Assembly (NCBI RefSeq): GCF_002042885.1
Contig: NZ_MVFY01000020.1
Coordinates: 1-64,000, forward strand
DNA: 64,000 nt
Reading direction: 5' to 3'
From: Citrobacter portucalensis
Lineage (GTDB): Bacteria; Pseudomonadota; Gammaproteobacteria; Enterobacterales; Enterobacteriaceae
Shown piece by piece: positions 32,453 through 40,893 of this stretch. How positions within the stretch are numbered: position 1 is the first letter of the stretch; the number at the start of each line of letters is the position of its first letter. Under the pieces are notes generated by a model. That model did no database searches. It was not told where the DNA came from and saw only the letters and a program-made list of their open reading frames with translations. A program made the translations under genes and the position numbers.

Positions 32453-33667
32453 TTAGTGATGTGACCATTCAATGCTGTTCAGATCCACGCCCTGTTTGAA
32501 CATTTCCCACAGCGGAGAAAGGTCGCGCAGGCGGCCGATGGAGTTGCGAACCAGATTGATGGCGTAGTCAATCTCTTCTTCGGTAGTGAAACGACCTAAA
32601 GAGAAACGAATTGAGCTGTGCGCCAGCTCGTCGGTCATCCCCAGCGCGCGCAGCACGTAGGATGGCTCCAGGCTTGCAGAAGTACATGCAGAACCGGAGG
32701 ATACAGCCAGGTCTTTCAGCGCCATAATCAGCGACTCGCCTTCAACAAAGTTGAAGCTGACGTTGAGAATGTTCGGTGCGCCCTGCTCGAGGTCACCGTT
32801 GAGGTACACCTCTTCCATATCTTTCACGCCGTTCCACAGACGGTTACGCAGACTGCGCAGGCGCGCCATCTCGGTTTCCATCTCTTCTTTAGCGATACGG
32901 TATGCTTCACCCATGCCGACGATCTGGTGCACAGGCAGCGTACCGGAACGCATACCGCGCTCGTGACCGCCGCCGTGCATCTGCGCTTCAATACGAATAC
33001 GCGGTTTACGACGAACGTACAGCGCGCCGATACCTTTCGGACCATAGATTTTGTGGCCGGAGAAGGACATCAGGTCAACTTTCAGTTGGCTCAGATCGAT
33101 AGGCAGTTTGCCCACGCTCTGGGTCGCATCAACGTGATAGATGATGCCGCGAGCACGGCACATTTCGCCGATAGTCGCGATATCCTGCACCACGCCGATT
33201 TCGTTGTTCACGTGCATGATGGACACGAGGATGGTGTCGTCACGCATTGCTGCTTCAAGTTCTTTCAGGTCGATAATGCCGTTACGCTGCGGGGCGAGGT
33301 AGGTGACTTCGAACCCTTCGCGCTCCAGCTGACGACAGGTATCCAGCACGGCTTTGTGTTCGGTTTTGCTGGTGATGATGTGCTTGCCTTTTTTCTGATA
33401 AAAGTTGGCTGCACCTTTAATCGCCAGGTTATCGGATTCAGTCGCACCGGAAGTAAATACGATTTCACGCGGGTCAGCGCCCACGAGGTCGGCAATCTGG
33501 TTACGGGCGATATCTACCGCCTCTTCAGCCTGCCAGCCGAAACGGTGTGAACGAGACGCTGGGTTACCAAAGTTTCCGTCCAGGGTCAGACACTGCATCA
33601 TTTTCTCGGCAACACGCGGGTCCACCGGCGTGGTTGCGGAGTAGTCGAGATAGATCGGTAATTTCAT
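32453..33667 (-). CDS. iscS: Cysteine desulfurase IscS
   Basis: PLP enzyme that converts cysteine to alanine and passes the persulfide sulfur to IscU, TusA, ThiI and others. The 404-residue protein is class V aminotransferase-like. It has the PLP lysine in [12 protein letters not shown] and the mobile-loop cysteine in [14 protein letters not shown] (Cys328 by E. coli numbering). The start at 33667 ([10 protein letters not shown]) gives the family length; 65 upstream open codons run back through the iscR-iscS spacer and are not coding. It is preceded by a structured 112-bp spacer. Confidence 0.97.
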   Translation of the reverse strand: MKLPIYLDYSATTPVDPRVAEKMMQCLTLDGNFGNPASRSHRFGWQAEEAVDIARNQIADLVGADPREIVFTSGATESDNLAIKGAANFYQKKGKHIITSKTEHKAVLDTCRQLEREGFEVTYLAPQRNGIIDLKELEAAMRDDTILVSIMHVNNEIGVVQDIATIGEMCRARGIIYHVDATQSVGKLPIDLSQLKVDLMSFSGHKIYGPKGIGALYVRRKPRIRIEAQMHGGGHERGMRSGTLPVHQIVGMGEAYRIAKEEMETEMARLRSLRNRLWNGVKDMEEVYLNGDLEQGAPNILNVSFNFVEGESLIMALKDLAVSSGSACTSASLEPSYVLRALGMTDELAHSSIRFSLGRFTTEEEIDYAINLVRNSIGRLRDLSPLWEMFKQGVDLNSIEWSHH

Positions 33668-33702
33668 TGCTCTATAAACTCCGTACATCGCTTCAATGCA
33701 AG

Positions 33703-33766
33703 GAATCAGGCAACCGGCTGGATGTACGACCGAGTTAACGGGGTGTGTAGCACCCCGGCCTGATTC
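33703..33766 (-). other. Structured spacer between iscR and iscS
   Basis: A 9-bp outer stem (GAATCAGGC at 33703-33711 with 33758-33766) encloses a hairpin GGGGTG/CACCCC (33740-33745 with 33751-33756). In E. coli, RyhB triggers decay of iscSUA while the structured iscR 3' end survives. This fold is the likely counterpart, by position. Confidence 0.55.
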
Positions 33767-33779
33767 TAAAATACTTTTA

Positions 33780-34271
33780 TTATGCGCGTAACTTAACGTC
33801 GATCGCGTCTTGAGCACGATTAGTGCGTGGAGCGTCATGGGTATGCTGGCGACCAGACACATCCAGGACTTCCTGATTATTTACCAGTTCGCCCAACGTA
33901 ATGTTGTTGAGGAAACCGGTCAGACGATCGCTCAGATCGCGCCACAGCGCGTGGGTCAGGCATTTATCGCCGCCCTGACAACCGCCTTTGCCCTGGCAAC
34001 GGGTCGCATCTACAGACTCGTCAACAGCGCTAATCACTTCACCTACTGCGATGCTGCCGGCATCTTTACCCAGCAGATACCCGCCGCCTGGTCCACGTAC
34101 GCTGGAAACCAGACCGTTTTTACGCAAACGGGAAAACAGCTGCTCCAGATATGACAGGGAAATTCCCTGACGTTCAGAAATATCAGCCAACGGTACCGGG
34201 CCCGTTTCGGAGTTGAGCGCAACGTCCAACATTGCGGTCACGGCATAACGCCCTTTTGATGTCAGTCTCAT
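33780..34271 (-). CDS. iscR: Fe-S cluster-sensing transcriptional regulator IscR
   Basis: Rrf2-family regulator with a [2Fe-2S] cluster; the holo form represses the isc operon and the apo form activates suf. The 163-residue protein has an N-terminal winged helix (about residues 1-65; [20 protein letters not shown]). Cluster ligands are Cys92, Cys98, Cys104 and His107. It heads the isc operon, and two IscR sites lie over its own promoter, giving autoregulation. One residue longer than E. coli IscR. Confidence 0.97.
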   Translation of the reverse strand: MRLTSKGRYAVTAMLDVALNSETGPVPLADISERQGISLSYLEQLFSRLRKNGLVSSVRGPGGGYLLGKDAGSIAVGEVISAVDESVDATRCQGKGGCQGGDKCLTHALWRDLSDRLTGFLNNITLGELVNNQEVLDVSGRQHTHDAPRTNRAQDAIDVKLRA

Positions 34272-34345
34272 GTCTTACTTAGCCTCAAACTCGCCCCTGC
34301 CCGGGGTTTTTTATTGTAAAATGGGGGTATTGCATAGCAGGGGCA

Positions 34346-34403
34346 AGTCTGACATTCCCGACTAAATCAGTCAACTATTTACTTGACTAATTTAGTCAGG
34401 TAT
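34346..34403 (-). promoter_or_regulatory. iscR promoter with two abutting type-1 IscR sites
   Basis: Reading the minus strand, site A at 34403-34379 (ATACCTGACT..., then AGTCAAGTAA) and site B at 34378-34354 (ATAGTTGACT..., then AGTCGGGAAT) both fit the type-1 pattern ATASYYGACTRWWWYAGTCRRSTAT closely and touch end to end. The -35 TTGACT (34374-34369) lies inside site B. A weak -10 CAGACT (34351-34346) follows at 17 bp. This predicts repression by holo-IscR. Confidence 0.85.
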
Positions 34404-34427
34404 TTAACCTTCAGTGCCATTTTCACT

Positions 34428-34501
34428 TGCCGGATGCGCTTCGCTTATCCGGCCTACAGGCTGCACGATTCGTAGGCCGGATAAGCGAAGCGCATCCGGC
34501 A
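34428..34501. repeat. BIME (inverted REP pair) between trmJ and iscR
   Basis: Two REP units in opposite orientation (TGCCGGATGCGC...CCGGCCTAC and GTAGGCCGG...GCGCATCCGGCA) with a 12-bp linker, just after the trmJ stop. Confidence 0.9.
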
Positions 34502-34510
34502 TTCGTACAG

Positions 34511-35242
34511 TTACTTGCTTTTATTCTGCTGCTCAATTGAAGCTAAAATCCCGCGCAGGATGTTCAACTCCTGGCTCTCTGGACGCGCACGGGTAAACAG
34601 ACGGCGCAGCTTATTCATCACCTGCCCCGGGTGCCCTTCGCGGATAAACCCGGTCGACAGCAGCGTTTGCTCCAGATGACCGTAAAAACGCTCTAAATCA
34701 TCGACCAGCGGATACTCTGCTTCTTCGTAATCTACGGTCTTGTCGCTTTCCTGCGTCGCCAGCCAGGCCATGCGCACCTCATAAGAGATGACCTGCACTG
34801 CCATCGCCAGGTTGAGCGAACTGTATTCCGGGTTCGCGGCAATGGCGACGTGATAATGGCACTTCTGCAGCTCTTCGTTGGTCAGACCAACACGTTCACG
34901 ACCAAAGACCAGCGCCACCGGCGAGTTCGTCGCTTCAGAGACACTTTTTAAACCGCATTCACGCGGATCCAGCATCGGCCACGGCAGCGTGCGGGAACGC
35001 GCACTGGTGCCTACCACCAGGCTACAGCCCGCCAGCGCTTCATCGAGCGTATCGACGATCTGCGCGCTGCCGATCACATCACTGGCACCCGCTGCCAGGG
35101 CGATGGCCTGGGAGTCCGGTTTAACCAGTGGATTTACCAGCCACAGATTGGTTAAACCCATGGTTTTCATTGCGCGGGCTACAGAGCCCATGTTGCCAGT
35201 GTGAGAGGTTTCCACCAGCACGATTCGAATATTTTGCAGCAT
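34511..35242 (-). CDS. trmJ: tRNA (cytidine/uridine-32 2'-O) methyltransferase TrmJ
   Basis: SPOUT-class methyltransferase that 2'-O-methylates residue 32 in the anticodon loop of several tRNAs. The 243-residue protein has the N-terminal knot domain with [34 protein letters not shown] and [16 protein letters not shown]-terminal extension (about 165-243) gives dimerisation and tRNA binding. It is slightly shorter than the E. coli protein at the C-terminus. It lies upstream of iscR on the same strand, separated by a BIME and the iscR promoter, and diverges from suhB. Confidence 0.95.
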   Translation of the reverse strand: MLQNIRIVLVETSHTGNMGSVARAMKTMGLTNLWLVNPLVKPDSQAIALAAGASDVIGSAQIVDTLDEALAGCSLVVGTSARSRTLPWPMLDPRECGLKSVSEATNSPVALVFGRERVGLTNEELQKCHYHVAIAANPEYSSLNLAMAVQVISYEVRMAWLATQESDKTVDYEEAEYPLVDDLERFYGHLEQTLLSTGFIREGHPGQVMNKLRRLFTRARPESQELNILRGILASIEQQNKSK

Positions 35243-35292
35243 TGTATTTCTTCGGCTAAAGATTATTCGGGCATATTATCATAAAACGAAGA

Positions 35293-35317
35293 CATATTCC
35301 GAACTCGCTGCTATACT
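35293..35317 (+). promoter_or_regulatory. Probable suhB promoter
   Basis: -10 TATACT at 35312-35317 with a partial -35 (AAGACA, about 35289-35294) 17 bp upstream. Start would fall about 37 bases before the suhB ATG. Confidence 0.5.
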
Positions 35318-35360
35318 CTGCGCCGTTTTCCCGTTCTTTAACATCCAGTGAGAGAGACCG

Positions 35361-36164
35361 ATGCATCCGATGCTGACCATCGCCGTGCGCGCAGCGCGCA
35401 AGGCGGGTAATGTAATTGCCAAACACTACGAAACCCCAGACTCTGTAGAAACCAGCCAGAAAGGCAGCAATGATTTCGTGACTAACGTCGATAAAGCCGC
35501 CGAAGCGATTATTATCGAAACGATTCGCAAATCTTACCCACAGCACACCATCATCACCGAAGAAAGCGGTGAACATGTTGGTGAAGATTTGGATGTTCAA
35601 TGGGTTATCGATCCACTGGATGGCACCACTAACTTCGTAAAACGTCTGCCGCACTTCGCGGTATCCATCGCAGTACGCATCAAAGGCCGTACTGAAGTCG
35701 CCGTTGTTTACGATCCAATGCGTAACGAACTGTTCACCGCAACCCGTGGCCAGGGCGCACAGCTGAACGGCTACCGTCTGCGTGGCAGCACCGCCCGCGA
35801 TCTGGATGGCACCATCATCGCCACCGGTTTCCCGTTCAAAGCCAAACAGCACGCCGCTTCTTACATGAAAATTCTTGGCAACATGTTTACCGAATGTGCG
35901 GACTTCCGCCGCACCGGTTCTGCTGCGCTGGATTTGGCCTACGTTGCCGCAGCCCGCGTTGACGGTTATTTCGAAATTGGCCTGCGCCCGTGGGATTTCG
36001 CCGCAGGTGAACTGATTGCCCGTGAAGCTGGCGCACTGGTTTGCGACTTTACTGGTGGTCATAACTACATGGCGACCGGCAACATCGTTGCAGGTAACCC
36101 GCGCGTAGTGAAAGCCATGCTGGCTAACATGCGTGATGAACTGAGCGATGCGCTGAAGCGTTAA
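35361..36164 (+). CDS. suhB: Inositol-1-monophosphatase / NusA-associated antitermination factor SuhB
   Basis: Magnesium-dependent inositol monophosphatase that in E. coli also joins the rRNA transcription antitermination complex. The 267-residue protein has metal-binding EES (Glu67), DPLDGTTNF (Asp84, Asp87) and WDFAAGELIAREAGA. All catalytic positions are kept. GAGAGAG precedes the ATG at 35361. It is followed by a BIME. Confidence 0.96.
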   Translation: MHPMLTIAVRAARKAGNVIAKHYETPDSVETSQKGSNDFVTNVDKAAEAIIIETIRKSYPQHTIITEESGEHVGEDLDVQWVIDPLDGTTNFVKRLPHFAVSIAVRIKGRTEVAVVYDPMRNELFTATRGQGAQLNGYRLRGSTARDLDGTIIATGFPFKAKQHAASYMKILGNMFTECADFRRTGSAALDLAYVAAARVDGYFEIGLRPWDFAAGELIAREAGALVCDFTGGHNYMATGNIVAGNPRVVKAMLANMRDELSDALKR

Positions 36165-36172
36165 CCGTTTGA

Positions 36173-36250
36173 TGCCGGATGGCGGCTAGCGCCTTATCCG
36201 GCCTACCAGGGAATTCCCCGTAGGCCTGATAAGCGAAGCGCCATCAGGCA
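36173..36250. repeat. BIME (REP pair) after suhB
   Basis: Two inverted REP units (TGCCGGATGGCGGC...CCGGCCTAC and GTAGGCCTGATAAGCG...CCATCAGGCA) between convergent suhB and the NicO-family gene. Confidence 0.9.
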
Positions 36251-36267
36251 TTCATCCTACAACAGTG

Positions 36268-37248
36268 CTAAAACGGTCTTATCCCTCGCCCCACCGGCAC
36301 CGCACTCATCCACATCACTACCGCAGCAGCGATCAGCACCGCACCACCGGCTAATGCCAGCGTCGTCCAGCCAATCTGTCGCCACAATACCGGCGCTTTA
36401 TGCCCGCTAAGTTTCACCGCCAGCGAGCGGAAACTGTGTACCAGCAGAGCCAGTGACGTAATCGTCAAAGAGGTTCCTGCCGCCATCGCCAGCGCCGACG
36501 CCATACCCCAGCTAAACACGCCAACCACTTTGCTGAACAGTAAAACCATGATGGCCCCCGAGCACGGGCGCATCCCCATAGACAGCACGATCATCAACCG
36601 GGCACGCCAATCATCACCACTTTGCAGCTGTTCAGGATCGGGCAAATGCTGATGCCCGCAGCCGCAACCCTCGTGATGCACATGATGCGGCGTGAAGGCA
36701 GTGAATTTTGGGCGGCGCAGCAGCTGGCGCAATTTCTTCAGCGCACGGACGCACAATAAAACGCCCAACACGCCAACCAGCGCATAACTCCCTTTCTCCA
36801 GCCAGAAACTACTCATATGTAGCTGTCGTGCAGGCAACTGCAAGATGGTAAGCACCACAACCACCAGTCCGATAGCGACCAGCCCCTGTAGTAAAGATGA
36901 GGCCAGCGTCAGGCCAATACTCGACTTCAGCTTCGAAGGGTGCGTTGCCAGCCAGGTGGTAATAACGACTTTTCCATGTCCCGGTCCCAGCGCATGCAGA
37001 ACGCCGTAGAGAAAACTAAATAGCAGCAGCGATCCCCCGGCCTGGGCCGGCCTGGCGGCAACCGCTTTCAGCAACCCGCTCATCTGTTGGTTAACGTCGC
37101 GCTGCCAGACGACACTTTTCATCATCACCTGCGGCCAGGCCTGCCATAGCCACAGTATGCCGCCTGCCGCCAGCAGCAAAAAGACAGCCAGCGGCCATAG
37201 CATGAGCCAGCGACGTCTGGCTGCGCGTTGTTGATACACTACTGACAT
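36268..37248 (-). CDS. NicO-family nickel/cobalt efflux transporter
   Basis: Inner-membrane transporter of the high-affinity nickel-transport (NicO) family; RcnA is the known E. coli exporter. The 326-residue protein has about six or seven hydrophobic segments, the family motif HALGPGHGK (residues 85-93) and GMRPCSGA in the second half. A cytoplasmic loop rich in His and Cys (HHVHHEGCGCGHQH, about 188-201) probably binds metal. It is longer than RcnA at the N-terminus. Its start codon overlaps the end of the DUF1007 gene by 10 bases, so the two are translationally coupled. Metal specificity is not known. Confidence 0.82.
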   Translation of the reverse strand: MSVVYQQRAARRRWLMLWPLAVFLLLAAGGILWLWQAWPQVMMKSVVWQRDVNQQMSGLLKAVAARPAQAGGSLLLFSFLYGVLHALGPGHGKVVITTWLATHPSKLKSSIGLTLASSLLQGLVAIGLVVVVLTILQLPARQLHMSSFWLEKGSYALVGVLGVLLCVRALKKLRQLLRRPKFTAFTPHHVHHEGCGCGHQHLPDPEQLQSGDDWRARLMIVLSMGMRPCSGAIMVLLFSKVVGVFSWGMASALAMAAGTSLTITSLALLVHSFRSLAVKLSGHKAPVLWRQIGWTTLALAGGAVLIAAAVVMWMSAVPVGRGIRPF

Positions 37249-37877
37249 TGCAGCGTTACCGTCTGTGCAAACTGTTTACCCAACTCCATATCCTCCGGCG
37301 GTGCGTCTTCTTTATCCAGCGACTGCGCAAAGCTCAGCGTTTGTTCATTCGGCGTCGGCGTATGTACTGAAATCCGGCATTTTTGGCTTATGGACTGCCC
37401 CAGCCTGGCATCGCTATCTTTGTCATAGCTCATATCAACGTAGTAGGTCGGGTCGAAGGTTGAAATGGTATATTTTTGACCACTCAGCGGCTGAGCTTCG
37501 GCCAGCGGTAAAACGAACGTCAGCACTGCCTGGTGTTCCTCCCGCGCCATGCCATAATCCGTCGGCCTGTTTTTAAACTTTACCTTTTTCCCGTCGTGCC
37601 ACACTTCGGTGAAATAGTGCTGCCCGAGAACGTTGGCCATCACTTCCGCCGCCAGTTTCTTCCAGATCTCATCACCAGGTTTGGCATTCCCCGCATCGTA
37701 AAGCAGATCCGCCGAGGTAATTTCATCCATCGTCCAGCGCATTTTCAGCGCGACGAACTGGTCATTCTCGCTCACTATCTCAGTTTTCAGATGGATAAAG
37801 CTGTGGGGATGCGCGCCTGCGCCAAAGGACAGGACAGCGAGAAACAACGTGATAATGATACGTTTAACGCCTTGCAT
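37239..37877 (-). CDS. DUF1007 family periplasmic protein
   Basis: 212-residue protein with a clear signal peptide (about residues 1-22, cut near FGAGA|HPHSF). The mature N-terminus HPHSFIHLKTE is characteristic of DUF1007, a family usually found beside NicO transporters. His-Pro-His at the new N-terminus suggests metal contact in the periplasm. The start at 37877 is supported by GGAG; the frame runs 55 codons further upstream without family likeness. It likely works as a periplasmic partner of the exporter that follows; this is inference from coupling. Confidence 0.78.
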   Translation of the reverse strand: MQGVKRIIITLFLAVLSFGAGAHPHSFIHLKTEIVSENDQFVALKMRWTMDEITSADLLYDAGNAKPGDEIWKKLAAEVMANVLGQHYFTEVWHDGKKVKFKNRPTDYGMAREEHQAVLTFVLPLAEAQPLSGQKYTISTFDPTYYVDMSYDKDSDARLGQSISQKCRISVHTPTPNEQTLSFAQSLDKEDAPPEDMELGKQFAQTVTLQCQ

Positions 37878-38297
37878 GAGTTCTCCACGATGAAAATCTA
37901 CACCGCCACAAATAATGATGCCGGGTTTGGCGAAAGTGTGCTGAGGATACCATTGAACGAAAAAATATTGAGCACCCTTTTCCGGTATCGATTCAGTTCT
38001 CAATTTCGATAATTTCTTCTTCGGGAAATTCCCCCCAAACACCTTTTAGGCGTCAAAACTCAAGTCAAATGATAACAAAATGTTAATTAATAGTTTCATT
38101 TTAATATTTAATTAACACTTAATTTGAAAACCTGAATGTAAAACCATGCAAATTTAACTAATTATTAACCATTTTATTTCTATAAATTCACAATAATGGG
38201 CATAGATCACATTCACAAAACTTATGATTCATTCCCTCTTCCATTCATTGTTAACTTCACGCCGTGACATGTCCTGCCCCCTACGAAAGGTACAACT
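37878..38297. promoter_or_regulatory. 420-bp A/T-rich intergenic region with a perfect inverted repeat
   Basis: It separates the minus-strand DUF1007/NicO operon from the plus-strand ABC operon. The middle part (about 38060-38190) is much richer in A/T than its neighbours. It holds a perfect 10-bp inverted repeat TGTTAATTAA (38081-38090) and TTAATTAACA (38108-38117). TATAAA at 38181-38186 could be a -10 for the ABC operon, but its -35 is poor. TGATCTATG-type half sites near 38200 resemble half a CRP site. No gene was seen. Confidence 0.45.
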
Positions 38298-39281
38298 ATG
38301 AAATTCAAACTCGCATTACTCAGTGCAACCCTGGTTTCTGCATGCATGTTGTCCGGCACGTCCTTTGCGGCGGAAAAATATGAAATTGCTGTGGTTGCCA
38401 AAGTCACCGGGATCCCATGGTTTAACCGGATGGAAACCGGCGTAAATGAAGCAGCAAAAAAACTGGATGTGAATGCTTACCAGACCGGACCTTCAACGCC
38501 GGACCCGGCGCAGCAGGTGAAAGTGATTGAGGATCTGATCGCCAAAAACGTTAATGCGATCATCGTGGTGCCGAATGATGCCAAGGTCCTTGAGCCGGTA
38601 CTGAAAAAAGCGCGCGATAAAGGCATCGTGGTGCTGACGCACGAATCCCCGGATGAGCAAATTGGCCAGTGGGATATCGAAACCATCGATAGTGAAAAAT
38701 ACGCACAGGCTAACGTCGATGAGTTAGCGAAAAATATGGGCGGCAAAGGCGGATATGCCATCTATGTTGGTTCGCTGACGGTCCCACTGCATAACGCGTG
38801 GGCGGATTATGCGATTAAGTACCAGAAAGAAAAATATCCGGAAATGTTCGAAGTCACTTCACGTCTGCCGGTCGCGGAAAGTATCGATAAATCCTACGCC
38901 ACAACGCTGGATCTGATGAAAACCTACCCGCAGATGAAGGGCATTATCGGCTTCGGCTCACTGGGTCCAATCGGTGCGGGTCAGGCTGTGCAGAAAAAAC
39001 GCGCCAAAGATAAGATCGCCGTCGTCGGGATCGCTATGCCAGCGCAGGCAGCACCTTACCTGATGCGCGGTGATATCAAAAAAGCGCTGCTGTGGGATCC
39101 AAAAGACGCGGGCTACGCGCTGGTCACCGTTGCCGATCAGCTGTTGCAGGGCAAAGAAGTGAACGCCGATCTGAGTATCGATGGTTTAGGGAAAGCCGAT
39201 ATCGACACGGAGAAGAAAGTGATCCGCTTTAACAAGATCCTCGAAGTCACCAAAGACAACGCACAATCACTTGGTTTCTAA
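38298..39281 (+). CDS. ABC sugar transporter periplasmic binding protein (LsrB/RhaS-like)
   Basis: 327-residue type I periplasmic binding protein. The signal peptide is cut near SFA|AEKYE (residue 24); a VSAC tetrad at 13-16 could also be read as a weak lipobox. The mature protein follows the LsrB/RhaS pattern: IAVVAKVTGIPWFNRMETG, GPSTPDPAQQ, NAIIVVPND and a GLWD-like LLWDPKDAGYALV. This group binds autoinducer-2, rhamnose and similar small polyols. It does not resemble my memory of K-12 YphF. GAAAGG precedes the ATG. First gene of the operon; a hairpin follows, which usually keeps binding-protein mRNA more abundant. Confidence 0.85.
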   Translation: MKFKLALLSATLVSACMLSGTSFAAEKYEIAVVAKVTGIPWFNRMETGVNEAAKKLDVNAYQTGPSTPDPAQQVKVIEDLIAKNVNAIIVVPNDAKVLEPVLKKARDKGIVVLTHESPDEQIGQWDIETIDSEKYAQANVDELAKNMGGKGGYAIYVGSLTVPLHNAWADYAIKYQKEKYPEMFEVTSRLPVAESIDKSYATTLDLMKTYPQMKGIIGFGSLGPIGAGQAVQKKRAKDKIAVVGIAMPAQAAPYLMRGDIKKALLWDPKDAGYALVTVADQLLQGKEVNADLSIDGLGKADIDTEKKVIRFNKILEVTKDNAQSLGF

Positions 39282-39309
39282 GGCTTTAGCCAACACCAGG
39301 GAACCTTAA

Positions 39310-39329
39310 CGCCGACCGTCTGGTCGGCG
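39310..39329 (+). other. Intercistronic hairpin after the binding-protein gene
   Basis: Perfect 8-bp stem CGCCGACC/GGTCGGCG (39310-39317 with 39322-39329) with a 4-base loop and no T-run. Expected to protect the upstream mRNA and lower expression of the membrane components. Confidence 0.6.
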
Positions 39330-39384
39330 CTATCAACCAAACTAACACTCAGCGTCCCCCCGGACGCGCGCAGGGGTATTGTCC

Positions 39385-40893
39385 ATGGCAGACACCACCG
39401 CATTTATCACTCTTGAGAATATCAGCAAACAATTCCCGGGCGTGCTGGCGCTGGATAACGTGAATCTGACGCTGAGAAAAGGCGAAGTTCACTGTCTGGC
39501 GGGTCAAAACGGCTGTGGTAAAAGTACCATTATTAAAGTGATCTCCGGGGTTTATCATCCGGAAAAAGGCGCGCAGATTTTACTCGACGGAAAATTGTTC
39601 CATCATCTGACGCCGCAGCTCTCTTCCCATTATGGCATTCAGGTTATTTATCAGGACCTGTCGTTGTTCCCCAACTTTAGCGTCGCAGAAAATATCGCGG
39701 TCAACCGCTATCTGCCGGGTGGCGATATCTGGGTGCGTCGCGGCGCCATGAAGCAGCAGGCGCTGGCAGCCATGAAACGTATTGGGGTGAATATCGATCC
39801 CGATAAAAAAGTTGAAAAACTCTCAATTGCTGATCGACAGCTGGTCGCCATTTGCCGGGCGATTGCCGCCGATGCGCGTCTGGTGATTATGGACGAGCCC
39901 ACCGCCTCGCTAACCCGCCAGGAGGTTAATGGCCTGCTGCGAGTAGTTAATGAACTGAAAGCGGCCGGAATTTGCGTCGTGTTTGTCAGCCATCGTCTGG
40001 ATGAGGTGATGGAAGTGGCTGACCGCATCAGCGTAATGCGCGACGGCAAACTGGTGGGCACATACCCTGCCAGCGAACTCGACAGCCACGAGCTGGCCTT
40101 CCTGATGACCGGACAACGCTTCCACTACAGCCCGTTGCCGGGAAGGCCCGCGATTGAGCAAGAGCCGCTGCTTGAGCTGCGCAATCTGAGCCGCAGAGGC
40201 AAATACCAAAACATTAATCTGTCGCTGCACGGCGGCGAGATCGTCTCCATTGTTGGTCTGCTGGGTGCCGGGCGCACTGAGCTTTGTCTGAGCCTGTTTG
40301 GTATGACGCACCCGGAAAGTGGCGAGATTCGCATTAACGGTCAGCCGGTTACTCTGCGCAATAACCATGACGCCATCCAACACGGGATCGGCTATGTCTC
40401 AGAAGATCGCCTGACGCAGGGGCTGATCATGGAGCAGTCGATCTACGACAACACCATCGTCACGGTGTTTGATCAACTGCACACCGGTAGCGGTCTGCTC
40501 GATCATCGTAAAGCGCAAAAGTTGGTCGCCGATTTAATCCGCGAACTGAATATCAAAGTGTCCGATCCGCTCCTGCCGGTCAAAACCCTTTCCGGCGGTA
40601 ATGCCCAGCGTATCGCCATTGCCAAATGGGTGGCGACCAATCCCCGCATCCTGATCCTCGACTCGCCTACCGTCGGCGTGGATATCGCCAACAAAGAGGG
40701 CATTTACCAGATAGCCCGCGATTTGGCGGAACAGGGTATGGCGGTGCTGATGATTTGCGATGAAATCCCGGAAGCGTATTACAACAGCCACCGTGTGCTG
40801 GTAATGCGTCGCGGCAAGCTGGTGGCGGAATTTAATCCTCATCAATGCAGTGAAGAGGAGATTGCTGAAGTGGTCGAGGTAATCAATGAATAA
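39385..40893 (+). CDS. ABC sugar transporter ATP-binding protein (RbsA type, two NBDs)
   Basis: 502-residue fused ATPase powering the importer. The first nucleotide-binding domain has Walker A GQNGCGKST and Walker B LVIMDEPTAS. The second has the degenerate Walker A GLLGAGRTE and signature LSGGNAQR, the normal asymmetry of RbsA/XylG/LsrA proteins. The start at 39385 follows AGGGG at 8 bases. A TTG two codons earlier (39379) is possible but less well placed. It overlaps the first permease gene by 8 bases. Confidence 0.9.
   Translation: MADTTAFITLENISKQFPGVLALDNVNLTLRKGEVHCLAGQNGCGKSTIIKVISGVYHPEKGAQILLDGKLFHHLTPQLSSHYGIQVIYQDLSLFPNFSVAENIAVNRYLPGGDIWVRRGAMKQQALAAMKRIGVNIDPDKKVEKLSIADRQLVAICRAIAADARLVIMDEPTASLTRQEVNGLLRVVNELKAAGICVVFVSHRLDEVMEVADRISVMRDGKLVGTYPASELDSHELAFLMTGQRFHYSPLPGRPAIEQEPLLELRNLSRRGKYQNINLSLHGGEIVSIVGLLGAGRTELCLSLFGMTHPESGEIRINGQPVTLRNNHDAIQHGIGYVSEDRLTQGLIMEQSIYDNTIVTVFDQLHTGSGLLDHRKAQKLVADLIRELNIKVSDPLLPVKTLSGGNAQRIAIAKWVATNPRILILDSPTVGVDIANKEGIYQIARDLAEQGMAVLMICDEIPEAYYNSHRVLVMRRGKLVAEFNPHQCSEEEIAEVVEVINE

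Noticed and set aside
38195-38220. Full CRP site upstream of the ABC operon
   Set aside because: Only one half-site (TGTGATC on the minus strand) matches; the other half does not fit at the required spacing.
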